64,000 nucleotides of DNA from Sphagnum magellanicum (taxonomy: Eukaryota; Streptophyta; Sphagnopsida; Sphagnales; Sphagnaceae). Numbering within the stretch: position 1 is the stretch's first letter; each line of letters starts with the position of its first letter. Location of the stretch: contig CM038922.1 of the NCBI GenBank assembly GCA_021904315.1, positions 5,307,347 through 5,371,346 on the forward strand, given 5' to 3'. The position numbers and the translations under genes were made by a program. Below, piece by piece: positions 24,791 through 37,823 of this stretch. The notes below the pieces were generated by a model. The model did not search any database. It saw nothing but the letters and a program-made list of their open reading frames with translations, and was not told where the DNA came from.

Positions 24791-27004
24791 TTTGCAACTC
24801 CTTTCCTTTTCATCTTGTGTTTGTCATGTTTTGATCTTGTCTTTTTGCCGTTGCAATCCCCTCTCCTCCCCCTTCCCCCCTCCAAAAAAGTTTTTCCTCT
24901 TCATCTTGTGTTCATTGTATTTTGGTTTCATACATTCAATGGATCAACCTTTCGTGCTTTGGTCTTGCCACATAGGTGGTTAGATAATGATGGTAAGGGT
25001 ATGTTCTAATTGCAATTGGTCCCATTCAATGATGTGACCTCTGTTTTGATTGCATCCATAACCTTTTCTAATGCCTTTGTTGAGCACTTCCTTCTTGCAT
25101 TTGAAGTTGAATTTCTACTTGTTCTTGTTGACTTCTGGCTTCTATTGACTCCAATTGAGGTGGGACATTTTCCTTGTTTATAACATCAATTGACTATTTC
25201 CCAAGTTGTGGTGGGACATTCTCTTTGTTTGCAATAATAACTAGTTGGTCCAACAAGCAACTCCTCATCTAAAACACACTAATATTCATGGTTGGTTTGA
25301 TCCTATGGCCATAGCCTCCACCAAACTAGAGGTCCATGTTAAGGCCCAATAAAAGGTATGGCATTGTTCTTCCTAAAATCAAACTTGGATCATATAAACT
25401 TAGTCGAATTAAGGTATGTTTCATGAGCATGAAATTATGTCTTTCAAGTTTATGAATCAAGTTGAAAAAGTTAACAAAATTTTCCCAAACTAAATTCTCA
25501 TCTATGGGTGTTGTACAAGTGTGGGTGTGAATTTCAAACTATGATTCACTTGAACATGTTGAAATTTGTGAGATCTTGTTTTACTTAAAGGGTTTTCTAC
25601 TTGTTGGACATGTTTAACTACCAAATGATGACATAAATATTTGATCAACTTTTAAAAATATTCTTTGTCTATGGTAGCAGTTTTGCATTCATTAGAATTT
25701 GGTTATACTTTCATTTGTATACAAACAATATCTATTGTAGAACTAGATTCTAAATCTACTTTCACAACTATGATTTCTTTAATTCTTGATCTTAATAACA
25801 TTATTCTAGGAACTTTTGGAAATCATCTTCCACACTTTCCGAAAGCTTTGACATGTTTTTTCTTCAGTGAGAGGAAAGCCCAAGTTGCAAAACAAAAATA
25901 AATAAGTTAAATCATGTTGGATTTCAAATGATGATGCTTTTGGCAGGTGTAAGTGCCATTTTTGTGAATTCTCTTGTAAAATTTACATCATTCCTTTCTT
26001 AGATTGCATTACAACAAAATAATTAAATAAACAATAGGATCCAAAGTGAGACTTTGTTTTTCAGGGTGAAAACAAACTAAAGGTGAACCACTTTTCATCA
26101 AAAAAATGATTTATAACAACTAGCATAGTATGTAATAAGCTAAAATTTTGATGGCATCTTTTGGCTATCCTAGACAAAAGCAAAAGACTTAAAAATTTGT
26201 ATGACAACATTTTGAATTTCAAAGTTAACTTTGAATCAAAATTAGATGAAAAGGATTGGATAAATTTAATGTACATAAAATATATAATTTATCATATTTT
26301 TTATGGCCATAAGACCTCATGTTTGTGGTTCATGAAACATTACTAAACAAAAGAAAATTGAAAAAATAATGCAATGCTCATATGTGAAATCTCCTCATCT
26401 TTGATATGGTAATGGTTTTTTTCTTTAATAAAGAGGATATTATTATGCATTTATTGTTCAAAAATGAAAAAAAAACCACATTTTAAAAATGAAATTTCAT
26501 TCAAAACTCTTAAATTTTTATCTTATATTTAATTGATGTATATCAATGTCATACACCATAAAAAAATTCACTCAATAATTCCATTCCCAACTTCCACTTC
26601 CAACCTTGAGTCTGAAGTATATATGTAACCTTTTCAAACTTTGTGACGAGTATTATTTTGTCACAAATATATTTCATACATTCAAGTTTTTCATTATTTG
26701 TGGCATTAAATTTTTTTTGATTAGATTAAGTTTAAAATTAATCAAATACATTTAAAATGAACAAAAATAATTCAAGATATGATGTCCATATATTACCAAA
26801 AAAATTAACTGCAAAAAATTATACTTGTGATTACAATTTTTGAGAGGTTTAGTGTGTTTTCACCTTTCAACATTAAAAAAATTACCATTTGCAATCAATT
26901 TTTGCAATAGAAATATCATTTATATTTTAAAATGTTATTTACAATTGCAAATGACAGTTTTTAGTTGCAAAATTTGGTTGCAATTAATAATTTTTCTTCT
27001 AGTG
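23290..27004. mobile_element. Probable non-autonomous CACTA-type DNA transposon
   Basis: The left end reads CACTACGACAATT and the right end, reversed and complemented, CACTAGAAGAAAA, the classic CACTA terminus. The right subterminal 200 bp repeats TTGCAA-type words in both orientations, and the left end also carries AAATTGCAATT, as expected for CACTA subterminal repeats. The 3 bp flanks are CAT (23,287-23,289) and CAA (27,005-27,007), so a target-site duplication is only 2 of 3. No transposase-like frame is seen. The interior is AT-rich and includes a minisatellite with poly-C runs. The right end is more certain than the left. Confidence 0.55.
24337..24960 (+). repeat. Diverged minisatellite with poly-C expansions
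   Basis: About eight units of roughly 60-95 bp follow the pattern CCTCTTCATCTCATG, then a GT-rich block, TTTTGGTCTTGTC, then TATTATGATGTG, then a C run. Two of the C runs are long: 21 C at 24,522-24,542 and 29 C at 24,761-24,789. Unit length varies mostly through the C runs. Open frames here are translation of the repeat, not genes. Confidence 0.8.
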
Positions 27005-28867
27005 CAAGGCCCAATGATTTTACATTTTATGGTGTTGTTTTGTTGCGTTCAATAGACTTCCCCAACCCTATCACCAAACATATTTGATCACATAATGATT
27101 GCCTAGATTTGTTGATCTACCCTAGATCACCCTTTTAATCAACCACTTCAAAAGTTCTATGCAAATAGATTTTCCCAATGTTTCCAGATGTTTGGTGCAC
27201 AAAAGAAACAATTACATGCTTAAGACCAAAAAATTTCCCCTCACTTCCATTTCACAAGATGCCCAAGACTACCATACACAAACCCGATTACTAAACAATT
27301 GAAATCCTATACTAGTTGCACACATGTATTTGTGGGCATTTGTGCAACTGCTCCCATATCGCTAACCCCCCTTTCTCATAAATGTACATATTTTAAAAAA
27401 AAGGTACAAGGCATGCCTGTGACCAAACATAATCATGTAGATTATTGATTTGAATCTTGGAAAATATTGAGCAAATTTTTGTCTCACCAACAGTTCAGTT
27501 ATAGGATGGGTCTTGAACTGTGGTAGGTGCATTTGTGCTTGGTCATCAGCCCGTTTGTGAACAAATCTCGTGTTTGGTCATAACGGGACGTGTGGTGATG
27601 GGGCTTTCTACAATAATGAGTTGGGCTGGAAGGTAATTGGAGTTTTTTGCATCTCACATTCCAAATGCCCCCCATACTTTTGCCATGGATGAATGAGAAC
27701 AAACCCATCTGAATACATTCTGGTGAATTTGGATGGCAAGGTGTGTTAGTTTAATGATTATCATGTTTACTTACTTTGGTGGACAAGGTCACAACTGTAT
27801 GGTCATTTTGGCCATTAAAAGAAATGTAACCTAAAATCCATGATCGCATTGAAATGCAAAGGAAAAGTTGAGTGACACCATTTGCATCTAGATCAACCAT
27901 ACAATCTTTAATCACACAGTAGAAACAGGAGTTGCATTTAGCATCTAAGGGCCATGTCTTTGGGATACAAATCTTTCATCCATCCCTGTGCTTTGAATCT
28001 ACAGTAGCCTTATAGCTGGAATGAGTATGCAATGGGCATGGGTTTTATCGGCTATTTATGGGGTCTGGATGGGGCATTTTATGTAGCCCAATTTTGTGAT
28101 CTGCCAATATTGGTCAACAATTTGGACAGATATACAAACCACTTTTTGCAAGCCCAGTTAGAGGTTCCCACAAAACTTTTGGTGAAGGCAAAATGAATTC
28201 CTACCATTGATGCTGAAGCAGGAGGGTGGGTGCACAACCAAATAATCTAGTAGTAGGGCTTGCAACATATGCAAGAGTTGTCTCCTCACTTGCAAATGAA
28301 TTTTTGTAGTCCTTAAGCAAACTGGAACAAACAAATCTGATCCAAACCTCTTCAAACATGCTCCATTGAATGAGCTATTAATGAGTTGAACATTTTCCCA
28401 CGATTTCAAGCTTTCCTTCTGTTTTGAGGTCAGACCACATTGGTTCTTCAACAAGAAAAAACAGGGAAAGGTTAGAGTTCTTTCTTTCCAATTCATCATA
28501 CATACCAAGGCCATATTATCACATCCCTTTTTCAGACATCCTATGTGAATCATGACATGCTTCAGTTCAAGACAATATAAGGCTTGACAAAGCATCATGG
28601 CACATGTGCAGTGCTACAGACAGGCTACTCATTGTACCGTCAAACGGAAAAATGCAGTGATAAGGTGTGCAGTTCTTCTTAAGGTGACACACTGAATCAC
28701 AGGTGGAATCCCAATCCAAATGTCTACATGAGAAACTTTGAAAATTGGTAAAATATTGAAACAGAAATGAAGACTGAAGAGTGGGTATGTTTTATCCAGA
28801 GTTCATTGACTGGGTAATAATATATGGCCAAAAGACAACACAGAGTTCTTGCAGTTTGCATTAGGCA
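27005..28867. other. Intergenic, no gene recognised
   Basis: A 146-codon - strand frame (28,158-28,598) shows no domain and is Cys- and Leu-rich by composition. No repeat or RNA gene is recognised. Confidence 0.4.
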
Positions 28868-29110
28868 GTTGGAGTAGGCAGGGACAAGAGTCTCTACCTT
28901 CCCAATGATTTGTCTTTCGAAAACCTTGAGCCAGACTCCCAAGGTAGGCATTCAGGTAGGCAGGAACAAGAGTCTCTCCCTTCCTGATGGTTTGTCTTCA
29001 CAAAAGCTTCAGCCAGATTCCTGAGCTAGGCACTCAGGTAGGCAGAAACAAGAGTATCTCCCTTTTTGATGACTTTTCTTTGGGAAACCTTGAGCCAACC
29101 CGAGGGGCTC
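28868..29110. repeat. Tandem repeat, about 81-82 bp period, three copies
   Basis: Three successive units begin near 28,876, 28,957 and 29,039. Each contains TAGGCAG, a short variable stretch, then ACAAGAGT, and later a TTGAGCCAGA- or TTCAGCCAGA-like block. It is non-coding. Confidence 0.8.
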
Positions 29111-30757
29111 AAGCCTTGACAGTCACGTTTTATACCCTTAAGACCCCACCCTTTATTCTGTCTGTGTGTCTGTGTCTCTAGTAATGGTGTCACCAGAGTC
29201 AAGTTAAACCACACTGCCTAGGATTCATAATCTGGGGCTGTCTGAATGTTTGGCATGAGGTTATTCATATCACTGTTGTTAATGGATGCCACTTCACCAT
29301 TAGAATGTCCTCCATTTTTGCAGAAGGAATCAAAAGTTTCAAATTTTCAGAAGCTAGGAGTTGCATAAGTTGTTGGGCAGAATTTACCGCTTGTATCATA
29401 TTGCCTCAAAAATAGTTGTCCACAAAAGCCATCTCCAGCAAAAAACAAATCCAAGGATTTGGAGCCTGCCCTGCCGATTCAGGTTGTCTGCAATACGGGA
29501 TTGTTCTGTGACATCCCATACCAGGCATTAGATCAAAGTCAGTCACTGAATTTGGACTCTGAAAATCTGAGCTTCACAATGAGGTCATAACTGAAAAGAG
29601 AACAATGAAATCATGACTTTCCATCCCTCCTAAAGTGAAGCAAAAAAATCCTAAAGAAATTGTGTCCATGTCCATATCATCCACATGACAAATGATTTGG
29701 ACATCCACATGACCAACTTCCTGCTCCTGCTTAAAAAACTGATTCCAAAGGTTGAATTTTAGCTTAGGAATTTAGAGAACCTGAAAATTTGTAAGGGATG
29801 GAACCCCTCACAAACCAAGCCAACGCATTTTGCATTGGGGCACCTCTAAATTCAAAATGCCTCTTTCCCCCACCCCACCCAACTGCTGATGAAGACAATC
29901 CATCACACCTGATTTAGGTCTGGTTACCATCCATCACACACTGATGTCAAGCTGCACCAAAGAAGTAATTTCCTTCTAGGAGAGTAACCAGAAATCTTCT
30001 TTAAGGTGAAGGACATATTTTATCGACCATTTAAGAGAAGGGGAAAGACCATCCAATCACCCATGCAAAAGAGACAAAAGGGAATGATCCCCAAAGAAAA
30101 CTTCAAATTTTGCAATGTCTAAAGTGGAACAGCACTTCTCTTTGCAGTGTCAGAGCCCTAAGCTATTAAACCTTCTGCCCTCAATCCTACCCAATTGTGC
30201 AAACTGGGCACACCTCAGCTGCACAATCATAGTAGCATCATACAAACACCTTCTGATGCCTTTGCACAGATAATGTCCATGTAGGCCTGTGCTAAGGTGC
30301 TTTGGAAAACTCATTTGGTCCTGTGCTTCAATAGCAGCTTTAAACCGCAGAGGCTGATTGCAGTAACACTATATACATGATGATTTTGACGTGCTTGCAA
30401 GGAAAAGGCTCCAAGCAGAGAAGTAGAATTTCAAGAGTACTTTAGAGACCTTTTCCTGTGGAGGGCACCAATATCCTGTGCAAACGAACAGCTCCACCAT
30501 GATTTTAGGCACATCAGTTTCAATGATTGTTCAATAATGATCATTAGAAAATTAGTGCTGCAGTTACAACCAGAGAATGGCTGGAAGAAATCCCAAGTGG
30601 CAATCCACTCATTGATCTCAAAAAATATTTTACTGTGATGACAAGGTGTTGGATTTGAAGTCTCCATTGTCCAGGTTCCCTTTCTTGGCTTTCTTGTGAA
30701 GTTGATACCTTCATGTGCTGGAACCATTGGGCAATCTTCAAATCAAATGTGTAGAGG
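29111..30757. other. Flank downstream of DGAT1 (probable 3' UTR at its right end)
   Basis: There is no coding evidence. DGAT1 is read on the - strand and ends at 30,758, so its 3' UTR must lie just left of that. No canonical poly(A) hexamer was found within the first 400 bp. Confidence 0.4.
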
Positions 30758-33700
30758 CTAATGTTTCTCACTGGAAGATGTGGTTTGAAAGTCATTCACA
30801 ACATCATGATAGTAAAGAAGCAAGCACATTGGTTGCCCCACAATACAAAAGAAGAACCAAAACACCATGTTGCCAACCTGCACACCAACCATGCAACATT
30901 TCCCTTTCAGTCCTAGAGTTTTCAAGTATGCCGCACTGAAAGCCTCTGTCAAGCTTGGGAGGGGATCCAAACCCTCACCACAGGTTGCTCCACATTCCCA
31001 AATGAAACCTTATATGTACCACAATTCCATGGGCTATCCAAGGCATTCCAATTACCAAGCTTCACTAAAAAATCCCTATTCACTTCTGTCAAAACCTACT
31101 CTTCACTTAAAACAGCAAATGGCATCCAATAACTGTGCAGCACACAACTGTGAATTGTCCATGTAGGTTATCCCTTGAGAATAGGTCATAGAACTGTCTC
31201 TGGAGGACATTGGCTTGAACTCAGCCTCTCTGGGAAAGGGATAACATACCATGGAGTTATGAAATCTCTTATGGAGATAATTCGTCAAAAATACTAGGGG
31301 CACCTGCACAACAACTGTGACTTTAGTTCCTTTTATAGATTGCACACTGTTTCATGTGCATTGTTACACTCCAAAAAGCTAAGTTGAAGTTCTTAGACAC
31401 TTCTATGATTTCTATATGACTACTTCCAGAACACAAGACCTCTGCAAACCATCATGTTAGTCTATAATCTCTTCGATTGCAATCCCATCTACTCTTGCAG
31501 CACCACCAACATATCAACGTGCGTGTGCTATGCCTCAGAACATTTTCCCTATCTTCTCTTAATCTTGGAGGGGAGGTTCTAATCCTCCAAGAGAATTATT
31601 ACAAGGGTGGTTAAACAATTTTATTGCAATACCAGAGTAAGTAATTCTGGGATACAAAACAGTGAAGTCCCTTGGATAGATCATCTCTACCCTCTTCTCT
31701 TTTCTTTCAGGCACAAAAACAGGGCCCAGGAAGATGCAACCTGACTAAGGGAAACAATGCCTAATTTTAAACTCCATTTTCTCAGAAACCTCACAGTGGA
31801 GTAAAAATAGCAACACCAGACACAGCCTCATTCTTTAGCTAAAAGTGATCAGGCATTAGCACACGAGAGGCATAGGGGAAGGTGAGATGTACCTGCAACA
31901 TAATGCCAAGAAAAGCCCAGCACCGCAGCATATGACAAGGTACTCCAATGCAAACCTAGCTCAAAACAACCATTCCATGTGTCATGTTAATGAAGGCATG
32001 GAGATTCAAAGCTGCAGCCCTGCTTACCACATCACTTGCCCAGTCACTATCACTTGCTGCATCTACATTATCCATGTTTACATTTCATGCCTTACATCAC
32101 CCTAAGAGCTGCAAGTTGAAACAAAAGTTGGCACCTTCAAGTAGCAAGACTGTATACCTCATGGAATATGCCAGAGATTGCAAAAACTACCAGCACTGCT
32201 GCACGCTGCCAGCTCACCCACAAACCACATGCAAGTTCAACCTCTGATTCAGATATGAGATTCATCCATTTTACAACACAGAGTACATATCTATGAGTTT
32301 ACCAAGAAGAATTCACAATAACACTTAAGGTAATTGTTGTGTCAGTTCTGGTCAAACCAAAAAGTAATGACAAGAATGCGAGCAGTCATGACCCTGTGAG
32401 CAGCACTCACAACTATCAGACTATCACCATGGTCAGGAATGACTACCTGCCATTACTCCCCACTCATTTCCTGACACTACGGGTAGATAAGGATACCTTA
32501 ATCTACTCCAAATTTTGGGCAAATAATTATACAAGAATCTGTGTGCTAAATTTCTGTCAAGTTTAAACAACATAGAACATTCTACAGGTCCCTGATCTTA
32601 AAGCAGTTGTTACAGCAGTAGTTCAAGCACTGACCTTAGACAAGCCAGCTCTTAAGCAAGGGAAATAAATATGGCGGACCATCCACTTATGCACAGGCTG
32701 CAACCACAAAAGCATATGAACAAGAGCACTTAGCTTTTGATATCACCAAGAAGTGAGTAGACACAGGCAATAAACAGAATTTTCACAAATCACAGTTCCT
32801 CCATGACCCTCAAACAAGTTAGTTTAACTGCAATAGCAGAGAGGGCTAGGAGGTCCAGCAGAAAAACATTCACCCTGAGGCACCAGCAAAACAATTTCTA
32901 CTCCCATGAGTCAAGATGAAGGGTCAAAGCAATTACATCTGAAACTCTGACCCAGTGCTTTACCAACCAAGCTATGCCAAATTCATCCTGCAGAATGCTT
33001 TGCTCTATCTACTTATCCTTTCAACTGCAAAAGTCCTGGAATTACTACATAAGATGCATCTTCTACTCCTTCGAAACTTAGTATTCTAACAAGTGAATGC
33101 CAGACTTCATAGGCCTCTTTCTGAACAAAGACAACTACTAGTACTCGAGAAAAGGATTAAGAGAAAGAAATCCAAGTCTGCAAGACCCTTCATTCTTCAG
33201 GTGCAGGCAGGAAGACTGACCATATTCCACATTCGCCAATACTGAAGCCACAGCCATAGTCAATGCGTCCAATCCCAATGAAGCACAAAATGGATGTGAG
33301 AAGGTATGGTCTCTAAAAAAGACACTAACCCACTAACCCACTAACCAGCCCAACACATCAACTGATTTACGAGGAACATGAAATATAAAGTCACAAATAA
33401 TAGCAACTGGCTAGAGAACAAGAGCAAAAATGAGCACGAAAGTCCACCTCCTCAACTGTCTTTGCATTCCACCAGTCCTTGTAGAACTCCCTGTCTCCAA
33501 AACACATCAGCTCTGCTACAATGTTCAACCTGCAAAGGAACATTATTCTAGTTTGGCAACATAGATGGATGGCATTAACAAAACATATTTCTCTCTAAAC
33601 CACATTCTTCTATTGCTCTTGACAGGCCTTCAATCCAGCAGAGGATACTATACATAGCTGACTATCTTCTTCACTTATGGAGGTACCAGCTAAATCTGTG

Positions 33701-36700
33701 GAGAACAGGTTCGGTCAGGAAAGCTAATAGCATATTCCTTTCAAAAAGATAAGCAAGAGATTCAGGTACAGAATCAAGATCATCATGTGGGAGAAAACTG
33801 GACATTGCAGCCAACTCTTGGCAGCTATGGAAAATTTCATGAAACCATGAGTACATGAATGGGAGTATACTTCACAACGATTTCATGCAAGATACCCAAG
33901 AAATATGCAGAGGAAGGGGAAAGAAAATAAACAAGGAGACACAAAGCTAACTAGAAATATGAGAGACATAAGCAGCTTCAAGCGTAAGAGAAAGATAAAA
34001 TTGATTTACATGCTTACCACAGGTGAAAGAAGCAGTAGAAAAGGCAGAGCCAAACGTAGAGAGTTGGAATGGAAAGCTTCAAAACTCTTTCTAATGCATA
34101 CAAAGGGTTGCCCTTAAGAGGGTGCTGGGAGTTCTTGATTGTTGGATTAATGTACTGCCACAATGCCAAAAAACCAACAGACCTTCTTTATGCAACTTGG
34201 AGATAGGACAGAGATAGAGGAACTCCAGTGACTGGAACATAATGAGATGGCAAATAGGACTGTAAAGCAGATCCAGATGTAGAATGTACGTTTGATGATA
34301 AAAAGTTTTGTTACTTGCCAGTGCACAGGTTTGTGAACCCCACCAATTGCATAAAAGAAAGACATCAAGTAAATGTTGGATAATTGTATACCTGCTCAGT
34401 GATAAAGCCCATGAGCCCCACAAACACAAGTAGCTTCCCTATTTGCCGCAGCACCCATCCCTTTCGAACTGTATTGGACTTGGGATAGCTTAACTGCAAA
34501 CCACAGGACAGTTTGTATGATGGAAAAATGTTTCCTTCACAAACACGAGTTTCACACAAAAGAAGACCAGAATGTAATGCAACAAAAAAAAAAAGGACAC
34601 ATGCACATCTGGTCTAATGGCATTAGCAGCTGCTTAAAAGGACCCCTCATACATCCAGTATGATACAAATAAAAGTCAGAAAAGATGCACCAGATGTTGG
34701 AAGCATTTAACCCAGTTCAGATCAATAAGTCTCTACAATAACCTTTAGGAATCTGAAACCAGCAGCCTGAACCCAACCCTGTAAACTTGTATGAGTAGGA
34801 GAATGCAATATACTACAGCTTGTAGAGTGCCCCTTGAAACTCTGGAAGACACAGGTTTACCTTACCTGGTAACATAGAGTAGGAGCCATCATGAAGTAGG
34901 CCATGTTTCTGAAGTTGATGTTCTCCGGGTATTCAACCTTGGCTGCAGACTCTGGTGTAGCTGGCTGCTACATACCCACCTTCTGCTTGTCAATTTGAAG
35001 AAAAGTACAAAATCAAAAGTACCTCAGATGAATACCTGTGAATGAGAACCAATTACATTCCCTTGACAATATTGAACGCTTGTAATATGATACAAAGAGT
35101 GTAAAGAACTCATTTTGGATCACCAGTCTTTCCTGAAGCCTCTGCTTTTTTCATTTTAAACCCTTACTATTTCTTGGGCTCCATTCAGTATGAGAATTGG
35201 TGCACATTTCTAATTCTCCTAACTATCTCACACTTAATGACAACCAGGTCTTTTCCTTCTGAAAATGCACACTAGTGCTTTCATGCAAGTTCCCCTCTAC
35301 GTGAACCCTTTGCTGTGCATCCAGCCTCATGATTGGTTGATATGCTGGAGTCAAGTGCCCAAGCATACCTTCATTCCAGCCTTGATAAGGGCTCGCACAT
35401 CAGCATTTGTGTGGGCATAAGACACAAGTTTCATCCATCCAGTTACTGCAATCAGTATGAGGATGAGGCCTGACAACATGGCTGATTGTACCCTGCAGCC
35501 AGTAGAGGAAGTCATAAGTAGCTGACACTGCCTCCATGAACTAGCACCAGCACATATCTACATTGGGCATACATTTGCCAAGCTATTGTGACTTTAATAG
35601 CTATTAGCCATCAAACCAGCACCTTAATGTTGGTGTACTCTAATTTTTTAAAAGAGCTCATATATCATTGTAGATCCACACCACCCAAATTAACAACAGC
35701 TGTTCCCCATAGAGTAAGAGAGCATGTATGCAGAAAACTACCTGTGAATAACATATCCAGGATAGAGGATTCCTGCAGTGGTGATGATGAGGTATAAAGT
35801 GGCTACAAACTGCACAGGTAAACAGCCCATTATTATCTTCTACCTGGAACTGATACCAACAAAAAGAGAAGCATAAAGACTGACTTCAAAGCCAGCAGCT
35901 CTAGGTCTAAGGTGACATGACAGATTAAGTGCAACCTTCATCACATTGTGAGCATAAAATCTCCAGAAAAGAGTGCCCATTTGCAAGCAATATCACATAC
36001 ACAAAAATACCTTTTCAGAGATTGGTGTGTACAACTTCAACTTCTCCACCAACAATGCAGAAATTGGAAAAACTGGCAGTGTTAACCTACAGATTGCAAC
36101 AGAAAACCCATTCAGTCGAAACTGGCAACAAAATGTTACTGTAAGATTCTTACTCTGTAAACCTATTTGCTTGTGTCTCTGTGTAATTCTGCTTCAAAAG
36201 CCCTACCAACAGCCTCTTCATTAATCTCCTTGAAACTTCCTGTTATACCCCCACTGTTTATGCTCCTATGTCCTTCTACTTCCTTCTGAACACATCAATC
36301 AACCAGTGATGAACCATCAATAACAAGAAAAAAATGAATGCTTGAAACATAAGCTAACATCTGGTTTCAGACAAAGAGAAGTTCAGAAGCAATTACCCAC
36401 ACATCAGTAGGGGCCAATCCTTCAATGACCTTGAGCTGAACCAGAAACCAGCTTGTATTAGCAGTCCATACTGGCCAAACAACATCCCATAAAGTGTCCT
36501 TTCAGCTCAAACAAGATATCAATCTTTAAGCAGATAGCGAAAATGGAGAGACACATGTGGGAAATATATTTCAGCAATGCCTCAAGAGATGTGTCGCCTG
36601 CCTCAGCCATAGCAGATACTTTCGTGAAAGATGCTTTGTAGTCTTGGAAATCTTAACTCCTGCTCTTGGTGTTAAGACACATGCATTCATGACAACTGAT

Positions 36701-37823
36701 TGATACGATTTGAAAGAACAGAACCAGATTGAGATTGCAGCAAATAACTCACATAGGAATATCTTTATATGCAGAGATAGGTAGAAGAGAGTTGTGGAGA
36801 AACACCTTCATTAGATTCTCTATAATGAGCCGACTGTTGACTGCAATCAGGATAACAAGGCACAGATTGAACAGCCCTGCGTGACTCTGCTCCAATTATT
36901 GCCATGCCCACACACCAGATTGTATAGATTTCAGAACTGGATTCAGACAGAGAGTATATGCATGCAGGATACAGAACAGGAAGAAAGAAGCATATTAGGC
37001 ACCCAAAGATATGCTAATAGATGATAGAGAACAGAACAAGAAACGCCAAAAGAAGAAGAAGAAACAAAAAATTTGCGCTTGCCTGGTTGAAGATTGCATC
37101 TGAACTAAGAGGGCTTTCTCGGATCCGAATGTGAGATGGTGTGCTTGCAGGCTGGGTGTGTTTCATTCCGCTATGTGCAGTAGCCTTAGGCTCTGACACT
37201 TTTTGCACTCCGTCACTCTCAGGCGCAGCAGCTGATAGAAGGCTACTATTCCCATCGACCGACATCATCGTCGCTAACTTTCGAGGTCTTCGGTGAAGTC
37301 CAGAATTGCTGCCGCTGCTAATGGTGCTCTCAACTTCCTCAGAGGTGTTCTCTAAGTCTTCTGCCGAGATAATCTCGGAGACTTGAGCTGAATCAGACTC
37401 ACCTTCTGCAACGCCCACTTCCAGAAACAGTCACAGATGAAACTGCCAGAAAGAAAGATCATTCCTCGGGCCCTGCTTGTCATTATTATCACGCACGAAA
37501 CGTTTTCGATTTCGAGGAACGGCGGTTACCGATGGGGGAGGGGAGGGGAGTGGACGAGAGAGAGAAAAAAAGGGGAAAACCAAAGAAAAGCACACAAAAT
37601 AAGGAGGAGGAGAAGAAGAAGAACAGCAGGAGGAGGAGGAGGAGGAGGCCATACTTTTACCAGTGCTACACGACGCTCCTGACGCTTGTGAATTTCCGCC
37701 GCCGTCAAGAATCCGTTGTTGTGTAGTGGTGGCGGCAACTCCACCGCCATGGAACGACGTTCCTCCTCCTCCAACCGCCTTTACAACATCCGCGCTCCCG
37801 GACGACGCTTCCGTGGAGTCCAT
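30758..37823 (-). CDS. DGAT1: Diacylglycerol O-acyltransferase 1 (MBOAT family)
   Basis: ER membrane enzyme that joins acyl-CoA to diacylglycerol, the last step of triacylglycerol synthesis. Seventeen coding exons (reading order): 37,661-37,823; 37,083-37,405; 36,806-36,886; 36,397-36,470; 36,011-36,086; 35,742-35,809; 35,369-35,492; 34,866-34,964; 34,392-34,493; 34,018-34,154; 33,448-33,529; 33,221-33,241; 32,635-32,697; 32,158-32,205; 31,893-31,955; 31,250-31,303; 30,758-30,877. They total 1,698 nt, 565 residues; Arabidopsis DGAT1 has 520. Residues 1-162 are the disordered, Ser-rich N-terminus ending [12 protein letters not shown], followed by [16 protein letters not shown] lies at 431-437, YWRMWNM at 444-450, and the catalytic His in GIFHE at 486. 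The C-terminal part has [12 protein letters not shown]. Intron 2 uses a GC donor; the other borders I checked are GT-AG. An in-frame ATG at 37,895 would add 24 residues. No break is seen. Confidence 0.97.
33221..33241 (-). CDS. DGAT1: DGAT1 21-nt microexon encoding YWRMWNM
   Basis: A seven-codon exon with acceptor TTCAG before and donor GTCAGT after. It encodes the invariant YWRMWNM segment next to the FYKDWWN motif. Its neighbours in the message are 33,448-33,529 and 32,635-32,697, both in matching phase 0. Skipping it would delete exactly seven conserved residues without a frameshift. Confidence 0.95.

Noticed and set aside
24258-25009. Overlapping + strand frames rich in Pro/Ser/Phe/Leu
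   Set aside because: Translation of the minisatellite and its poly-C runs in all three frames.
27504-27705. Possible MITE with GATGGGT...ACCCATC ends
   Set aside because: Inverted similarity is only about 7 bp and no matching target duplication is visible.
28158-28598. 146-codon - strand frame
   Set aside because: Open by length only; no domain, no neighbouring exons with matching phase, and composition is not convincing.
33323-33350. CACTAACC repeats resembling a degenerate telomere or CACTA motif
   Set aside because: Only about three short units inside a DGAT1 intron; no terminal structure.
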